From Actinomycetota bacterium (GTDB lineage: Bacteria > Actinomycetota > Geothermincolia > Fen-727 > Anoxymicrobiaceae), in NCBI GenBank assembly GCA_018894655.1, contig JAHIPE010000150.1, positions 1-25,717 on the forward strand: 25,717 bases of DNA, given 5' to 3'. This document shows positions 13,627-22,176 of the stretch, piece after piece. Positions within the stretch are counted from its first letter, which is position 1; each line of letters begins with the position of its first letter. The translations under genes and the position numbers were made by a program. Below the pieces are notes generated by a model that did not search any database, was not told the DNA's origin, and worked only from the letters and a program-made list of their open reading frames with translations.

Positions 13627-16600
13627 CCTGCTTCCCCCCTATCAGTGATGTACGCCTCCGCTCCACTAGCTCCCCCAGTTTTCCCTTGTTCCACGTTGAC
13701 ACCTTGGAGAAATATCCGACAATGCGGGTTACGCCGTAGGTGTCTGTCGACCCGCAACGTGGGCACTCCTCGGACAGACCGCGGCTGGTTTTATTGCAGG
13801 TATTGCACACGGTGAACTCGGGGCTGAACGCTATCTGAGACGCGTTTGTCTCCTTGAACGTCTTTTCAACGAACTTCCGGATTGTCGCCGGCGGAGGCTC
13901 GTGCTCGCCGAGCCATATATGGATGATCGCGCCGGCCTTGATGAGCGGGTGGAAAAGGCTTTGCTTCTTGACCCTGTCGATGTAGTCGATGGCCGCGTCG
14001 GTGGCTATGTGTATGCTGTTGGTGTAGTAATAGTTGCCGGTCCCGGCGTCCCCCTTGACCACCTCTCTGGCCTGGTTGGGGAAGTACTTCATGTCAAGCT
14101 TCGCCAGCCGGTATCCGCTGGACTCCGCGGGGGACTCCTCCAGCACCATATTTATGCCGTACTTCTCCGACAGCCTCTCACAGACCAGGCTCATGTGCGC
14201 TACCACCTTGAGCCCAAACCGCAGGGCTTCGCTGGACTGGTGCAACTGCTCGCCCCGGTGGTGCTGAACCATCTCGTTTAAGCCCAGGAGGCCGACCAGG
14301 TAGGTCAGACGGTCCAGGCGCAGGTACGTCTCTCCGTCGTGCTCCATGGTGAGCAGCGATACCGGCCCATCGCGCCCCAGTTCCATCAGGCTGTAGATAA
14401 ATTTCTTCTTCTGGAGATGCGCCCTGGCCACCATCTCCAGGGTCTTCTCCAGTTCGCTTAACAACAGCTCCTCGCTTCCGTGGGCGCGGTAAGCTATGCG
14501 AGGCAGGTTCAAGGTGATGTTCTGCAGGGCGGAGAACCGCATCTTCTCAGGGGTGAGAGCCTCCTGGAGGTCCACCTCCTCCAGCTTGAGCTTCAACCGG
14601 CAGCACTGTGATACCGTGATCTCGTCGCCGCGGTCGTACACGAAATAGGTGATGCCCTGCTTGCTGGCCACCTCGCAGGCCAGGTCCAGGAACTCCTCCC
14701 AACCGTCGGTCTTGAAGAAGTCGTCGTTTATGTGGAGGAGCGGCTTGGGGAACACGAACGTCTTTCCCACGGCGTCACCCTTCATGTAGATCTCGAACAG
14801 AGCCTTCAAGAAGAGCTGGGCCTCCTTCTCGTACTCGCTGTAGGGCTTACCTGTCGGCTCCCCGCCGGGGCCTATCGCCGGCGCGTCCCGGAGGTGCCGG
14901 GGGACGTTCCAGTAGAGGTTGAAATCAGTGAACACCACCTGGCTGTTATGCGCGAAAATGCCCTCGGCAGTCAGGAAGTTCTCGGTTTTTTCAACGCCGA
15001 TATCGTATACGAATTCGTCGTTTTCAATAGGTTCAATCCGGGTGACAGTAGCTGGCAGCAGATTGGTCGCCCTCTCCAGCGAATCCCTCAGCGCGGCCAT
15101 CTCCTGGTTCTGGTGCAGCGCCAACCTCAGCCCGTGCTTGAGCATATTCAAGTTGCTGTCAAGCTGGCGTGAATCGAAGAACGAGTGTGAGTGATTAATC
15201 CCCGATCCGGAATCGATAGCCCGGGGGATCGAGAGGGCATCTATGACCCCTTTCATCTCCACCTGTTCATAGCAAGTGCCCTTCAGCACTTCGTCGGTCC
15301 TTATATGGGTGCTGTGAACGGGGACCTCGCCCCGTTCCAACTGCCTCAATAGCCCGTATGAAGTCGAGTAGCACAGCTCCTTGTTGCCGAGGACGTACTC
15401 CTTGCAGATACCAACGAAATCCTCGTCATGAAGGTTCTTGAGCAACTCTATGTCGACCGTGGATAGTCGCCTGGAAACCTCGGCGTGGAGTTCCTCTATC
15501 ATTTGCGGGGATACCTTGTTCAGCGCCTTGACCGATATCCTATCGCCGAAAACGGTCTTGACCTGCTCCCTGATGTGGTGATATGAATAGCCTTTCTGGT
15601 CGTAGCGCTTCCCCGATTTTCTGATGGCCGCTAACCTTTTACCCTCCTTTTCCCGGTGCACGAACTTCACCTTGTCCATGGCCATCTTTCCAATGGTTAT
15701 AACGTGTCGCGTCTTCGTCTCCGCTACCGCTACCCCCTTGATCTCAAGGCCGGTCTCAATCTCTTCCTTCCTCATGCTGGGCATGCATCCCAACCGGCTG
15801 AACATCAGCCAGACGTGAGACGCCAGCGTGTCCGAAACCGTCGAGCATCCGATCCTGTTGCCGGCGACCCATCCATCACCGGACAGGTAAGCGGAAAGGA
15901 ACTCGACCGCCCCCTCGCCATCACCGAGCAATATCTCCGCGGGGATTCGCTTGTTCTCGGCGCGTTTTCCGCAAAGAGCCTCAAACAGCGCTACATGCGT
16001 CTTCCCCCCGAAGAAGCAGCTTCCGTCCCGGTGGTGGCAGGGCACTCCGAACACCGCCCGGACGCAATCCTCGACGTCCCGGGCCGTTTGCTCGTGGAAT
16101 ATCGCCAGCTGAACCTGGGACCCCAGGCTGCCTTCGGCCACGTAGTAACCAATGAGGCGGGTTAACTCGGGTGTGATATTCAAGAAACGGTCAACGCCAA
16201 GCCTGCTCTTGGCCTTCTCGACCACGAAAACCCGCCCGTCCTCCAGGGCGACCTCCCGCCGGTCCAGTAGCGCAAGTACGTCTATCTCCTCCCGGCCAAG
16301 GTTGATGCCAATGCTGTTGGGCACCAGGACCACGTCGGGATTTTCCTTTGGTTGCGCTTTCACTATTCGTCCATCCTCGTCAAACTTGAAAAGGGAGTGG
16401 TTGTCGGTCACCTTGACGTTCTGTCCCTGCGAGGTTTTCAGGTTGACTATCCGGTGGTTGTTCTCATGGCGAATAGCGGCGTAAATCCTCGACAGGCATG
16501 TTTGCCCCGTATCGTGGTCGAAACTGAACGCGTAGTACCGGTCATCTTCGACCGGAGCGGTGGCCTCCCCCTCCCGCTGGATGAAGGAATCGGCGAACTT

Positions 16601-18754
16601 CCCGATCTCAACCAGCTTTACCTGGTTTTCCAGCTTGTCGTAGACGAATATTCTCTCGTCCCTCCGGAGTGACCCCCTGGCGCCGGCGAGCTGATTGAAT
16701 TCAAAAATAAGCATCTCGGCCAGTTGCCGTATCCTCTCGTAGGGCAGCCCCACCAGGAACGGGGCGAAGAAGACGTTGACCGCCTCCCAGCCGATGGCCC
16801 CCGCGTAGTAGGACTGCAGGGTGGAGGCCATCTTGACCATGTGGCCTATCAGCACGTCCGGGTGCCGGGCCGGGCTGGAGGTGCTGGTTATGTTGGGCAG
16901 TTTGAGCCCGTACTTCTTGACGTATTCCAGGCTATGCCCACCGCAATTCTTGGAATAGATGCCGTTGGCAAGGAACGTCCCGCTCTCTGTTGTCACGTCA
17001 TATATGTACCTGTCGGGGATTTCCACCTCTCTGACCTGAAGAACTGTTACGCTCTCGGAGGAGTCTTTTCGAAGGGTTCTATTGGCTTTTGATGCCCGCC
17101 GGTATTTGATGCTAGGTATCGAGTTGTCGGTGGTCCGCGTGAAGTAGATTGCGAACAGCGGGTACCTCTGCCTTATTATCTTCCCACGGAACTCCCTCTC
17201 GGTGCCTGCGCCCTCCGGCTTCCTGCACATAGGTTTGAGCCCCAGTATTGTCAGTGCCTCGTAGAGCTGCAAGGTAAGCTGTGAAGAGGATACCCTGATC
17301 GATATGCCGCTATGCTCCACGGTGCCGTCGGAATCGATGACTCCCGCGACAAGTCCACTGAGGAAATCATCGTTCGCTTCCGCGAAGAACCAAGGGAGCT
17401 TCTTCTCCCGCGATGTATGACCTATCCTCATTACCTCCCAGAAAACGTCCATCAGGATGGACGATTGAATCCTGGCCCGTACACATGTTCCCCTGTCTAT
17501 CACCTTGACGGGAAAGCCGAGGCAATCGAGCACCTGTATCAACTTATCGAAGTACTCGTTATCCCCCGAGGTTATCTCGATCTGCCCACCTTTGTTGCCC
17601 AAATGTCCATCGCCTATTATCATGCCAACCAGCCAGCCAAGTTCACGGGTGAGCGGCAGTTCAACCGGCAGAGATGCGTTGGACGGCGAACAAGAGGTGA
17701 TCCTGGCGTCGCGCAGGTCCGCCACCGCGATTTTTCCGGAAGAAAGGTGGTTCATCGTGGAGGTAGCCGCCATCTTCGAACCATCGTCGAAGATCACGTT
17801 GTACTTGCTAAGAACTCCGGCGTCACGGAAAGAGGAAAGCAGATCCAGGTGATCCCTCCTTCTCGTGGGTGACCGCTCCTCGTAGGTGGAAAGGTGGTCG
17901 CCCTCTTCCAGCTTTTCGGCGGGCCTGGCTTCATATCCATCTTCCTTCCTCACAAGCATTGGATGGTCATGCGTCACTACGCAACTCCTGCCATCAGCCA
18001 GCTTCACGAAGAACATCCGCTTGGAACCCTTTTCCCTTTTTACAAGCCTGCGCACCTCCACGCAGCCGCCCTTGTCCTGGATTCTCAAACCGTCACCCGG
18101 GTACTTCACAAATGTCCCACTCTCGGGGTTTTTCTCGAACGGGTATTCTTCATAAAGGTCTTTTAATGACACCAACCTGCCGTCGGAGGTTCTGACAAGC
18201 GTATCGCCGATGTACGTATACGGTCTCACGCAGAAACCAAGATCGTGTAGATGTATGTCGCCCTCGTAGTGGGCCCGGGCGATGTCCTCGGAGAAAACCC
18301 TCTGGAGCGCGTACTGCTTTAGTACAGTTTCGGCTATGGTCAGGTTTATTGACTCGGGATTGTGGGTGGTATTGCTGTTCTCCTTGTTGGGCTGGGTGAT
18401 GATGTTCTCCACGTCGAACATGGGGAGGCCGAGCTTGGTGTGTCTCTCCAGCATGTGTGAGAGCCCGCGCTCCATCAACTGCAGGTCCACCAGTTCGCGT
18501 ATCAGGCTGGTTGTGACCCTCGTCTGGCCCGTAGCCACCAGTGTCTTTTCCACCTCGTTGGCTATCTCCAGGGCCAGGTCAGGCGCGGCCTGCGCCTCGC
18601 GGATGATCGAGTCGACGATCTTCTGCTTGTCCCAGAGGTTGATCTCCTCGGCCGAAACGGTGCTGACCTGTAGGGCTATATCGGTTGTGTCCCCCGCGGC
18701 GGTGTATGAGAAATCGCCCTGCCCGCTCGGGAGTACCTGGATACGAGGTGTCAC
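13544..18754 (-). CDS. nrdD: anaerobic (class III) ribonucleoside-triphosphate reductase containing two inteins
   Basis: The 1736-aa precursor has exteins of 179 + 91 + 466 = 736 aa, normal for NrdD. N-terminal features are WDKQKIVDSI.., GLPMFDVENII and GDIHLHDLGF. The C-terminal part has NQLAGARG|SQVVFTDFNL, a zinc site (CNTCNKT...CPRCGS) and the glycyl-radical segment TRIVGYFSKV with WNKGK. The enzyme reduces NTPs to dNTPs without oxygen, using a glycyl radical made by NrdG (not in the window). Intein 1 separates RPY from CGGHS, and intein 2 separates GARG from SQVVF. The start is GTG with AGGAG 9 bases upstream, 28 bases after nrdR. The activity depends on two splicing events. Confidence 0.93.
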   Translation of the reverse strand: MTPRIQVLPSGQGDFSYTAAGDTTDIALQVSTVSAEEINLWDKQKIVDSIIREAQAAPDLALEIANEVEKTLVATGQTRVTTSLIRELVDLQLMERGLSHMLERHTKLGLPMFDVENIITQPNKENSNTTHNPESINLTIAETVLKQYALQRVFSEDIARAHYEGDIHLHDLGFCVRPYTYIGDTLVRTSDGRLVSLKDLYEEYPFEKNPESGTFVKYPGDGLRIQDKGGCVEVRRLVKREKGSKRMFFVKLADGRSCVVTHDHPMLVRKEDGYEARPAEKLEEGDHLSTYEERSPTRRRDHLDLLSSFRDAGVLSKYNVIFDDGSKMAATSTMNHLSSGKIAVADLRDARITSCSPSNASLPVELPLTRELGWLVGMIIGDGHLGNKGGQIEITSGDNEYFDKLIQVLDCLGFPVKVIDRGTCVRARIQSSILMDVFWEVMRIGHTSREKKLPWFFAEANDDFLSGLVAGVIDSDGTVEHSGISIRVSSSQLTLQLYEALTILGLKPMCRKPEGAGTEREFRGKIIRQRYPLFAIYFTRTTDNSIPSIKYRRASKANRTLRKDSSESVTVLQVREVEIPDRYIYDVTTESGTFLANGIYSKNCGGHSLEYVKKYGLKLPNITSTSSPARHPDVLIGHMVKMASTLQSYYAGAIGWEAVNVFFAPFLVGLPYERIRQLAEMLIFEFNQLAGARGSLRRDERIFVYDKLENQVKLVEIGKFADSFIQREGEATAPVEDDRYYAFSFDHDTGQTCLSRIYAAIRHENNHRIVNLKTSQGQNVKVTDNHSLFKFDEDGRIVKAQPKENPDVVLVPNSIGINLGREEIDVLALLDRREVALEDGRVFVVEKAKSRLGVDRFLNITPELTRLIGYYVAEGSLGSQVQLAIFHEQTARDVEDCVRAVFGVPCHHRDGSCFFGGKTHVALFEALCGKRAENKRIPAEILLGDGEGAVEFLSAYLSGDGWVAGNRIGCSTVSDTLASHVWLMFSRLGCMPSMRKEEIETGLEIKGVAVAETKTRHVITIGKMAMDKVKFVHREKEGKRLAAIRKSGKRYDQKGYSYHHIREQVKTVFGDRISVKALNKVSPQMIEELHAEVSRRLSTVDIELLKNLHDEDFVGICKEYVLGNKELCYSTSYGLLRQLERGEVPVHSTHIRTDEVLKGTCYEQVEMKGVIDALSIPRAIDSGSGINHSHSFFDSRQLDSNLNMLKHGLRLALHQNQEMAALRDSLERATNLLPATVTRIEPIENDEFVYDIGVEKTENFLTAEGIFAHNSQVVFTDFNLYWNVPRHLRDAPAIGPGGEPTGKPYSEYEKEAQLFLKALFEIYMKGDAVGKTFVFPKPLLHINDDFFKTDGWEEFLDLACEVASKQGITYFVYDRGDEITVSQCCRLKLKLEEVDLQEALTPEKMRFSALQNITLNLPRIAYRAHGSEELLLSELEKTLEMVARAHLQKKKFIYSLMELGRDGPVSLLTMEHDGETYLRLDRLTYLVGLLGLNEMVQHHRGEQLHQSSEALRFGLKVVAHMSLVCERLSEKYGINMVLEESPAESSGYRLAKLDMKYFPNQAREVVKGDAGTGNYYYTNSIHIATDAAIDYIDRVKKQSLFHPLIKAGAIIHIWLGEHEPPPATIRKFVEKTFKETNASQIAFSPEFTVCNTCNKTSRGLSEECPRCGSTDTYGVTRIVGYFSKVSTWNKGKLGELVERRRTSLIGGKQDGTEGVREGRLSQLPCGEGGGKTVPVQ
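14945..16672 (-). mobile_element. intein 2 in nrdD, large, LAGLIDADG-like
   Basis: It covers residues 695-1270 (576 aa). It begins SLRRDERIFVYDK (Ser1) and has VKVTDNHSLF as block B. Endonuclease-like helices LIGYYVAEGSL and FLSAYLSGDGWV follow, then about 200 further residues. It ends DEFVYDIGVEKTENFLTAEG followed by IFAHN before Ser+1. Both terminal blocks are canonical. The insertion point GARG|SQ lies in a conserved NrdD core segment. Confidence 0.88.
16946..18217 (-). mobile_element. intein 1 in nrdD, LAGLIDADG type, atypical termini
   Basis: It covers residues 180-603 (424 aa). It begins TYIGDTLVRTSDGR (block A without Cys/Ser at position 1) and has the block B motif VVTHDHPM. Two LAGLIDADG helices are LVGMIIGDGHL and LVAGVIDSDGTV, both with acidic residues. 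Block F/G reads RYIYDVTTESGTFLANGIYS and then KN, before Cys+1 of the extein. The penultimate residue is Lys rather than His. The boundaries follow from the flanking NrdD sequence and the DT/VTT block spacing. Confidence 0.85.
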
Positions 18755-18782
18755 CTACCGCTCCTTTCCTCCGCCCCCGCTC

Positions 18783-19253
18783 TCACAGGGGGCGATCCGC
18801 TTCCTCGGGCATAAGCTCGCCCAGCTCCTTCTGGAACTCGCTCACGTCACCGAACCTCTTATAGACCGACGCGAATCTCAAGTACGCTATCTCGTCCAAC
18901 TGGCGCAGGCTTTCCATCACCATGTCGCCCAGTACCGACGCGGAGATATCCTTGCCCTGCCCCTTCATGATTTCCTCTTCGATCCTGGCGATGCTTCTCT
19001 CGATGACGTCGGCGCTGACGTCCAGCTTGCTGCATGCTTTCTTGAACCCGGACGTCAGCTTCTCCCGGCTGTACCGTTCCCTCACGCCATCTCTCTTGAC
19101 TACCATGAGCCCCACCGTCTCTCGCCTCTCGAACGTTGTGAACAGTGAACCACACTCGGTGCAACGCCGTCTCCTCCTTATCGCGCTTCCATCCTCTATG
19201 GCCCTTGAATCAATTACTTTCGTCTTCCGGTTATCGCAGTATGGGCACCTCAC
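18783..19253 (-). CDS. nrdR: transcriptional repressor NrdR
   Basis: The protein has 156 aa. It carries an N-terminal zinc ribbon (CPYC...CTECG) with the typical DSR....IRRRR.C..C segment, and an ATP-cone (VVKRDGVRERYSREKLTSGF) reaching about residue 137. NrdR senses dATP/ATP through the ATP-cone and represses ribonucleotide reductase genes. It is the first gene of the nrdR-nrdD-redoxin-dut operon, and two NrdR-like boxes lie upstream, which suggests autoregulation and control of nrdD. Its length and all family motifs are normal. Confidence 0.96.
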   Translation of the reverse strand: MRCPYCDNRKTKVIDSRAIEDGSAIRRRRRCTECGSLFTTFERRETVGLMVVKRDGVRERYSREKLTSGFKKACSKLDVSADVIERSIARIEEEIMKGQGKDISASVLGDMVMESLRQLDEIAYLRFASVYKRFGDVSEFQKELGELMPEEADRPL

Positions 19254-19334
19254 AACCGGTCCCCTCCTAACCTATCGCTTTAAAGTTGACGCCTTCTTTT
19301 CCTGAAAAACCATCAAAACCACCAGCTACGCTCA

Positions 19335-19387
19335 GGACAACATCTTGTGCTGCCAGCAATTTTTCCGCACAAGATACGGTGTGTCAA
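19335..19387 (-). promoter_or_regulatory. nrdR-nrdD promoter with two NrdR-box-like sites 32 bp apart
   Basis: On the minus strand TTGACA (19382-19387) is followed after 17 bases by AAAAAT (19359-19364). Box 1 GGACAACATCTTGTGC (19335-19350) and box 2 GCACAAGATACGGTGT (19367-19382), as plus-strand text, each resemble the known 16-bp NrdR palindrome (ACAC, AT-rich core, GTGT). Their start-to-start distance is 32 bp, three helical turns, the spacing established for NrdR box pairs. Box 2 sits between -35 and -10 and box 1 just downstream of the predicted start. Confidence 0.6.
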
Positions 19388-19397
19388 GACGTAATTT

Positions 19398-19439
19398 AAA
19401 AAAAAATATCCCTGCCGGAGCACTCAAGAGTTTCCGGCA
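19398..19439 (-). terminator. Rho-independent-type terminator on the minus strand
   Basis: On the minus strand TGCCGGA ... TCCGGCA (19433-19439 with 19413-19419, perfect 7 bp, with an inner CTC/GAG pairing) is followed by GGGATA and nine T (19398-19406 as A on plus). It lies between hflX and nrdR and would end transcription of hflX or of a small RNA encoded in 19440-19716. The 6-base gap before the T run makes it less than ideal. Confidence 0.5.
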
Positions 19440-19716
19440 AAATGAACCTATATTTAAGGTTCACACCGTACTTCAGGCAACTCTAAAGTTGTCCGTTTCT
19501 CCTTTTATTGCCCGTCTATCATGCCGTTTGGGTAGCAGGCATGGGTTCTTTCACCGGGCGTTTCCGTCGAGCAGTCCCACCCCAGGGTTAAAGTGGTGAT
19601 TCACTCATGAGGGGCATGGTTGGCGTCCCGGGTTCCAGAGTGCCGTATTTATCAAGTGGGAATCCAGAGAATATTTTTTCTCAGCCTTAACTTGAGGTTG
19701 ATAAGGAAGCTGCCAG
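19440..19716 (-). ncRNA. hairpin-rich intergenic segment, candidate structured RNA or leader
   Basis: No protein-like frame is visible. Consecutive inverted repeats lie before the terminator: TGAACCT/AGGTTCA (19443-19449/19457-19463, perfect), GGCAACT/AGTTGTCC (about 19476-19494), and CATGCC/GGCATG (about 19519-19542) inside GCCCG/CGGGC. This density of nested hairpins ending in a terminator suggests a small RNA or a long 3' UTR. I do not recognise the family, and some hairpins may be chance. Confidence 0.3.
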
Positions 19717-21000
19717 TTATTGGGTGTTATTGGTATTATCTACCAGGTAGTCGGCGTAGCGGTGGATATTCTCCCGGGGCAAGCTTACCGTGATCACCAC
19801 GGTATCCTCCTCTAACTCCCTCTCAAGGACGGCGCCGTCCCGGTACAGCGAGGAGATCACGTCTCCGCGGGCCGCGGGGACGGAGACGGTCACGGTGCCA
19901 TACCCCGAGAGACGCCCGGCGGCCCGTTCCAGGAGCCCTCTCACCCCTTCCCCGGTAAGCGCCGAGACAAGCACGCCGTCGGGGAACGCACGCTCCAGGT
20001 ACGCCCTCTGTGGGGGTTCTACCAGGTCTATCTTGTTGAAGGCGACAACTCTCGGGACCTGTGACGCGGCCAGGTCTATCAGCACCTCGTCTACCGCGCT
20101 CATGCGCTCGGCCAGGAACTCCTCCCGGGTTGAGTCGACCACGTGGAGGAGCACGTCCGCCGAACCGACCACCTCCAGGGTCGAGCGAAACGCCGCCACC
20201 AGTTCGTGGGGCAGTTCCCTGATGAAACCGACGGTGTCTGAGACCACCACCCGCTGGCCGTCGGGGAGGGACAGCCTCCTGGTTGTCGAATCCAACGTGC
20301 TGAACAGTTGGTCCTCCACTGTAACTGACGCCCCGGTAAGGTGGTTCAGGAGTGATGACTTGCCGCTGTTGGTGTATCCCACCAGGCTGATCGAGGGCAG
20401 CCCCGCCCTGCCGCGCCGCTTTCGCTGCGTCCTTCGCACCGATTCCATTTGGGCGAGGTCCCGGTTCAGCTTGCGCATTCGCCTGTGTATCTCCCGCCGG
20501 TCGGACTCCAGCCTGGTCTCACCCGGCCCCCTTGTCCCTATACCGCCGCCCAGCCGCGACAGTTCGAGCCCCTTTCCCCTTATTCGGGGAAGCAGGTAGG
20601 AAAGCTGCGCCAGTTCGACCTGTGCCCTTCCCTCGCTGGTGTGAGCGTGCTGGGCGAAGATGTCCAGGATGAGGGCAGTGCGGCCCACGACCCTGGCGCC
20701 CAGCGCCGACTGCAGGCGGTCCACCTGGGCTTCGGTGAGCTCGTTATTGAATAACACCAGGGTCGCCCCCGCCGACGACACCGCTTCCCTCACCTGCTCG
20801 ACCTTGCCCTTGCCGAGGACCGTGGCGGGGTTGAAGCTGCCCCTCTTCTGGACCAGGGAGCCCAGGACGTCCGCTCCCGCGGTTCTCGCCAGGGCGTCAA
20901 GCTCAGACAGTGAATCGGAGAGCTCCAGGTCTGATACCGAGGGGAGTTGGACCGCGACAAGGACCGCCCTCTCACGGCCTCCGTTCGCCCGTTTGCCCAT
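19717..21000 (-). CDS. hflX: GTPase HflX
   Basis: The protein has 427 aa. The N-terminal HflX domain (SLVQKRGSFNPATVLGKGKV, FNNELTEAQ, LILDIFAQHAHTSEGRAQVE) is followed by the GGGIGTRGPGETRLESDRR linker signature. A TRAFAC GTPase domain then has G1 GYTNSGKSS, G3 DTVGFI and G4 FNKIDL. HflX binds 50S subunits and rescues or splits stalled 70S ribosomes under stress. ATG 21000 follows the dapL stop by 11 bases with GGACGAG upstream. The frame stays open to 21234, but that part overlaps dapL and is not HflX-like. It is the last gene of the minus-strand run starting near 25550. Confidence 0.95.
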   Translation of the reverse strand: MGKRANGGRERAVLVAVQLPSVSDLELSDSLSELDALARTAGADVLGSLVQKRGSFNPATVLGKGKVEQVREAVSSAGATLVLFNNELTEAQVDRLQSALGARVVGRTALILDIFAQHAHTSEGRAQVELAQLSYLLPRIRGKGLELSRLGGGIGTRGPGETRLESDRREIHRRMRKLNRDLAQMESVRRTQRKRRGRAGLPSISLVGYTNSGKSSLLNHLTGASVTVEDQLFSTLDSTTRRLSLPDGQRVVVSDTVGFIRELPHELVAAFRSTLEVVGSADVLLHVVDSTREEFLAERMSAVDEVLIDLAASQVPRVVAFNKIDLVEPPQRAYLERAFPDGVLVSALTGEGVRGLLERAAGRLSGYGTVTVSVPAARGDVISSLYRDGAVLERELEEDTVVITVSLPRENIHRYADYLVDNTNNTQ

Positions 21001-21011
21001 CTCGTCCAAGG

Positions 21012-22169
21012 CTAGAAGGCTTCCCTTAGCCTGGACAACGCCTGGTTGATCCTCTCGCCGGGGACGGTAAGCGATATCCTGACAAATCCCTCTCCGGAGG
21101 GGCCGTAGGCGTTGCCCGGAGTGAAAAAGACCCCGGCCCGGTCCAGTACGTGGGAGGAGAAGCCGACAGAGTCGAACCCGCCCGGGACGGGCATCCAGAT
21201 GTAGATGCTCCCCTTCGGCGGGGTGACGTCCCACCCCAGCCCCTCGAGCCCCCGCACAAGCATGTCCCGTCGCGACCGGTAGATCTCCCTCATGCTACGA
21301 ACGGTCTCCTGCATCCGCTCCAGCGCGGTAATGCCGGCGAGCTGCAGTGGGTTGAATATCCCCGAGTCGATGTTGGTCTTCACCGTGCCCAGCGCCTCTA
21401 TCACCCGTGCGTTGCCACAGGCGAAGCCAACCCGAAACCCGGTCATGTTGAACGTCTTGGAGAGCGAGTGGAACTCCACCGCGAGATCGGCCGCTCCCCC
21501 CAGTTGGAGTATGCTCGGGGCGACGAAACCATCGTAGGTGATTTCCGAGTAGGCGTTGTCGTGGGCGACTACCAGGTCGTGCTCACCGGCGAACTGGAGC
21601 GCTTCCGCGAAGAAACGCTCTCCCGCCACCGCGCCGGTGGGGTTATTGGGGTAGTTCAGCCACAGCAGTTTCGAGGAGGACAGCACCTCCGGAGGAACCG
21701 CCCCAAGGTCGGGCAGGAACCCATTCTCCGGTTTCAGCGGCATGAAGTACGGCTTCGCCCCCGCCAGCAACGTCCCCATGCCGTACACCGGGTACGACGG
21801 CTCGGGAACCAGGGAGTAATCCCCCGGGTCCAGGGTGGCGATCGCCATGTGGGCAATCCCCTCCTTGGAGCCGATGAGCGGCAGTATCTCCGTCTCGGGG
21901 TCGAGCCTGACGCCGAACCGTCCCTCGAACCACCCGGCGGCTGCTTCCCTGAACTCCTTCAGCCCGAAGTACGATGGGTACCGGTGGTGCACCGGGTTGC
22001 GGCTCTCCGAGCATAGCGTATCCACAACAGGCTTAGGCGCGGGCACGTCGGGGTCTCCTATGCCGAAGCTGATCACGTCCACCCCCGCCGCCTCCTTCGC
22101 AGCGATCTTCCTGTCAATCTCGGCAAAAAGGTACGGAGGAATGTTATCCAGCCTCTTGGAAAACCTCAT
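21012..22169 (-). CDS. dapL: LL-diaminopimelate aminotransferase (DapL)
   Basis: The 385-aa PLP-dependent class I/II aminotransferase converts tetrahydrodipicolinate directly to LL-diaminopimelate, bypassing the acylated intermediates of the DapD/DapE route. Family motifs are FSKRLDNIPPYLFAEIDRK (start typical of DapL), SFGIGDPDVPAP, NYPNNPTG and SLSKTFNMTGFRVGF with the PLP-binding Lys. The C-terminal FVRISLTVP region is also typical. The ATG at 22169 has GGAGCGAGG upstream, and this ribosome site lies in the end of the inverted-repeat element 22177-22332. An upstream-extended frame (to 22223) reads through that element and is rejected. Adjacent dapF performs the next step. Confidence 0.92.
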   Translation of the reverse strand: MRFSKRLDNIPPYLFAEIDRKIAAKEAAGVDVISFGIGDPDVPAPKPVVDTLCSESRNPVHHRYPSYFGLKEFREAAAGWFEGRFGVRLDPETEILPLIGSKEGIAHMAIATLDPGDYSLVPEPSYPVYGMGTLLAGAKPYFMPLKPENGFLPDLGAVPPEVLSSSKLLWLNYPNNPTGAVAGERFFAEALQFAGEHDLVVAHDNAYSEITYDGFVAPSILQLGGAADLAVEFHSLSKTFNMTGFRVGFACGNARVIEALGTVKTNIDSGIFNPLQLAGITALERMQETVRSMREIYRSRRDMLVRGLEGLGWDVTPPKGSIYIWMPVPGGFDSVGFSSHVLDRAGVFFTPGNAYGPSGEGFVRISLTVPGERINQALSRLREAF

Positions 22170-22176
22170 ACTAGTA

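Noticed and set aside
19554..19600. Resemblance of the minus strand to part of a SAM-I riboswitch core (GGGACTG ... GAAACGCCCGG)
   Set aside because: The rest of the aptamer, including the flanking helices and the kink-turn, is not present and no methionine gene follows.
21001..21234. N-terminal extension of hflX
   Set aside because: It overlaps the dapL coding region, has no HflX similarity, and a well-placed ATG with a ribosome site exists at 21000.
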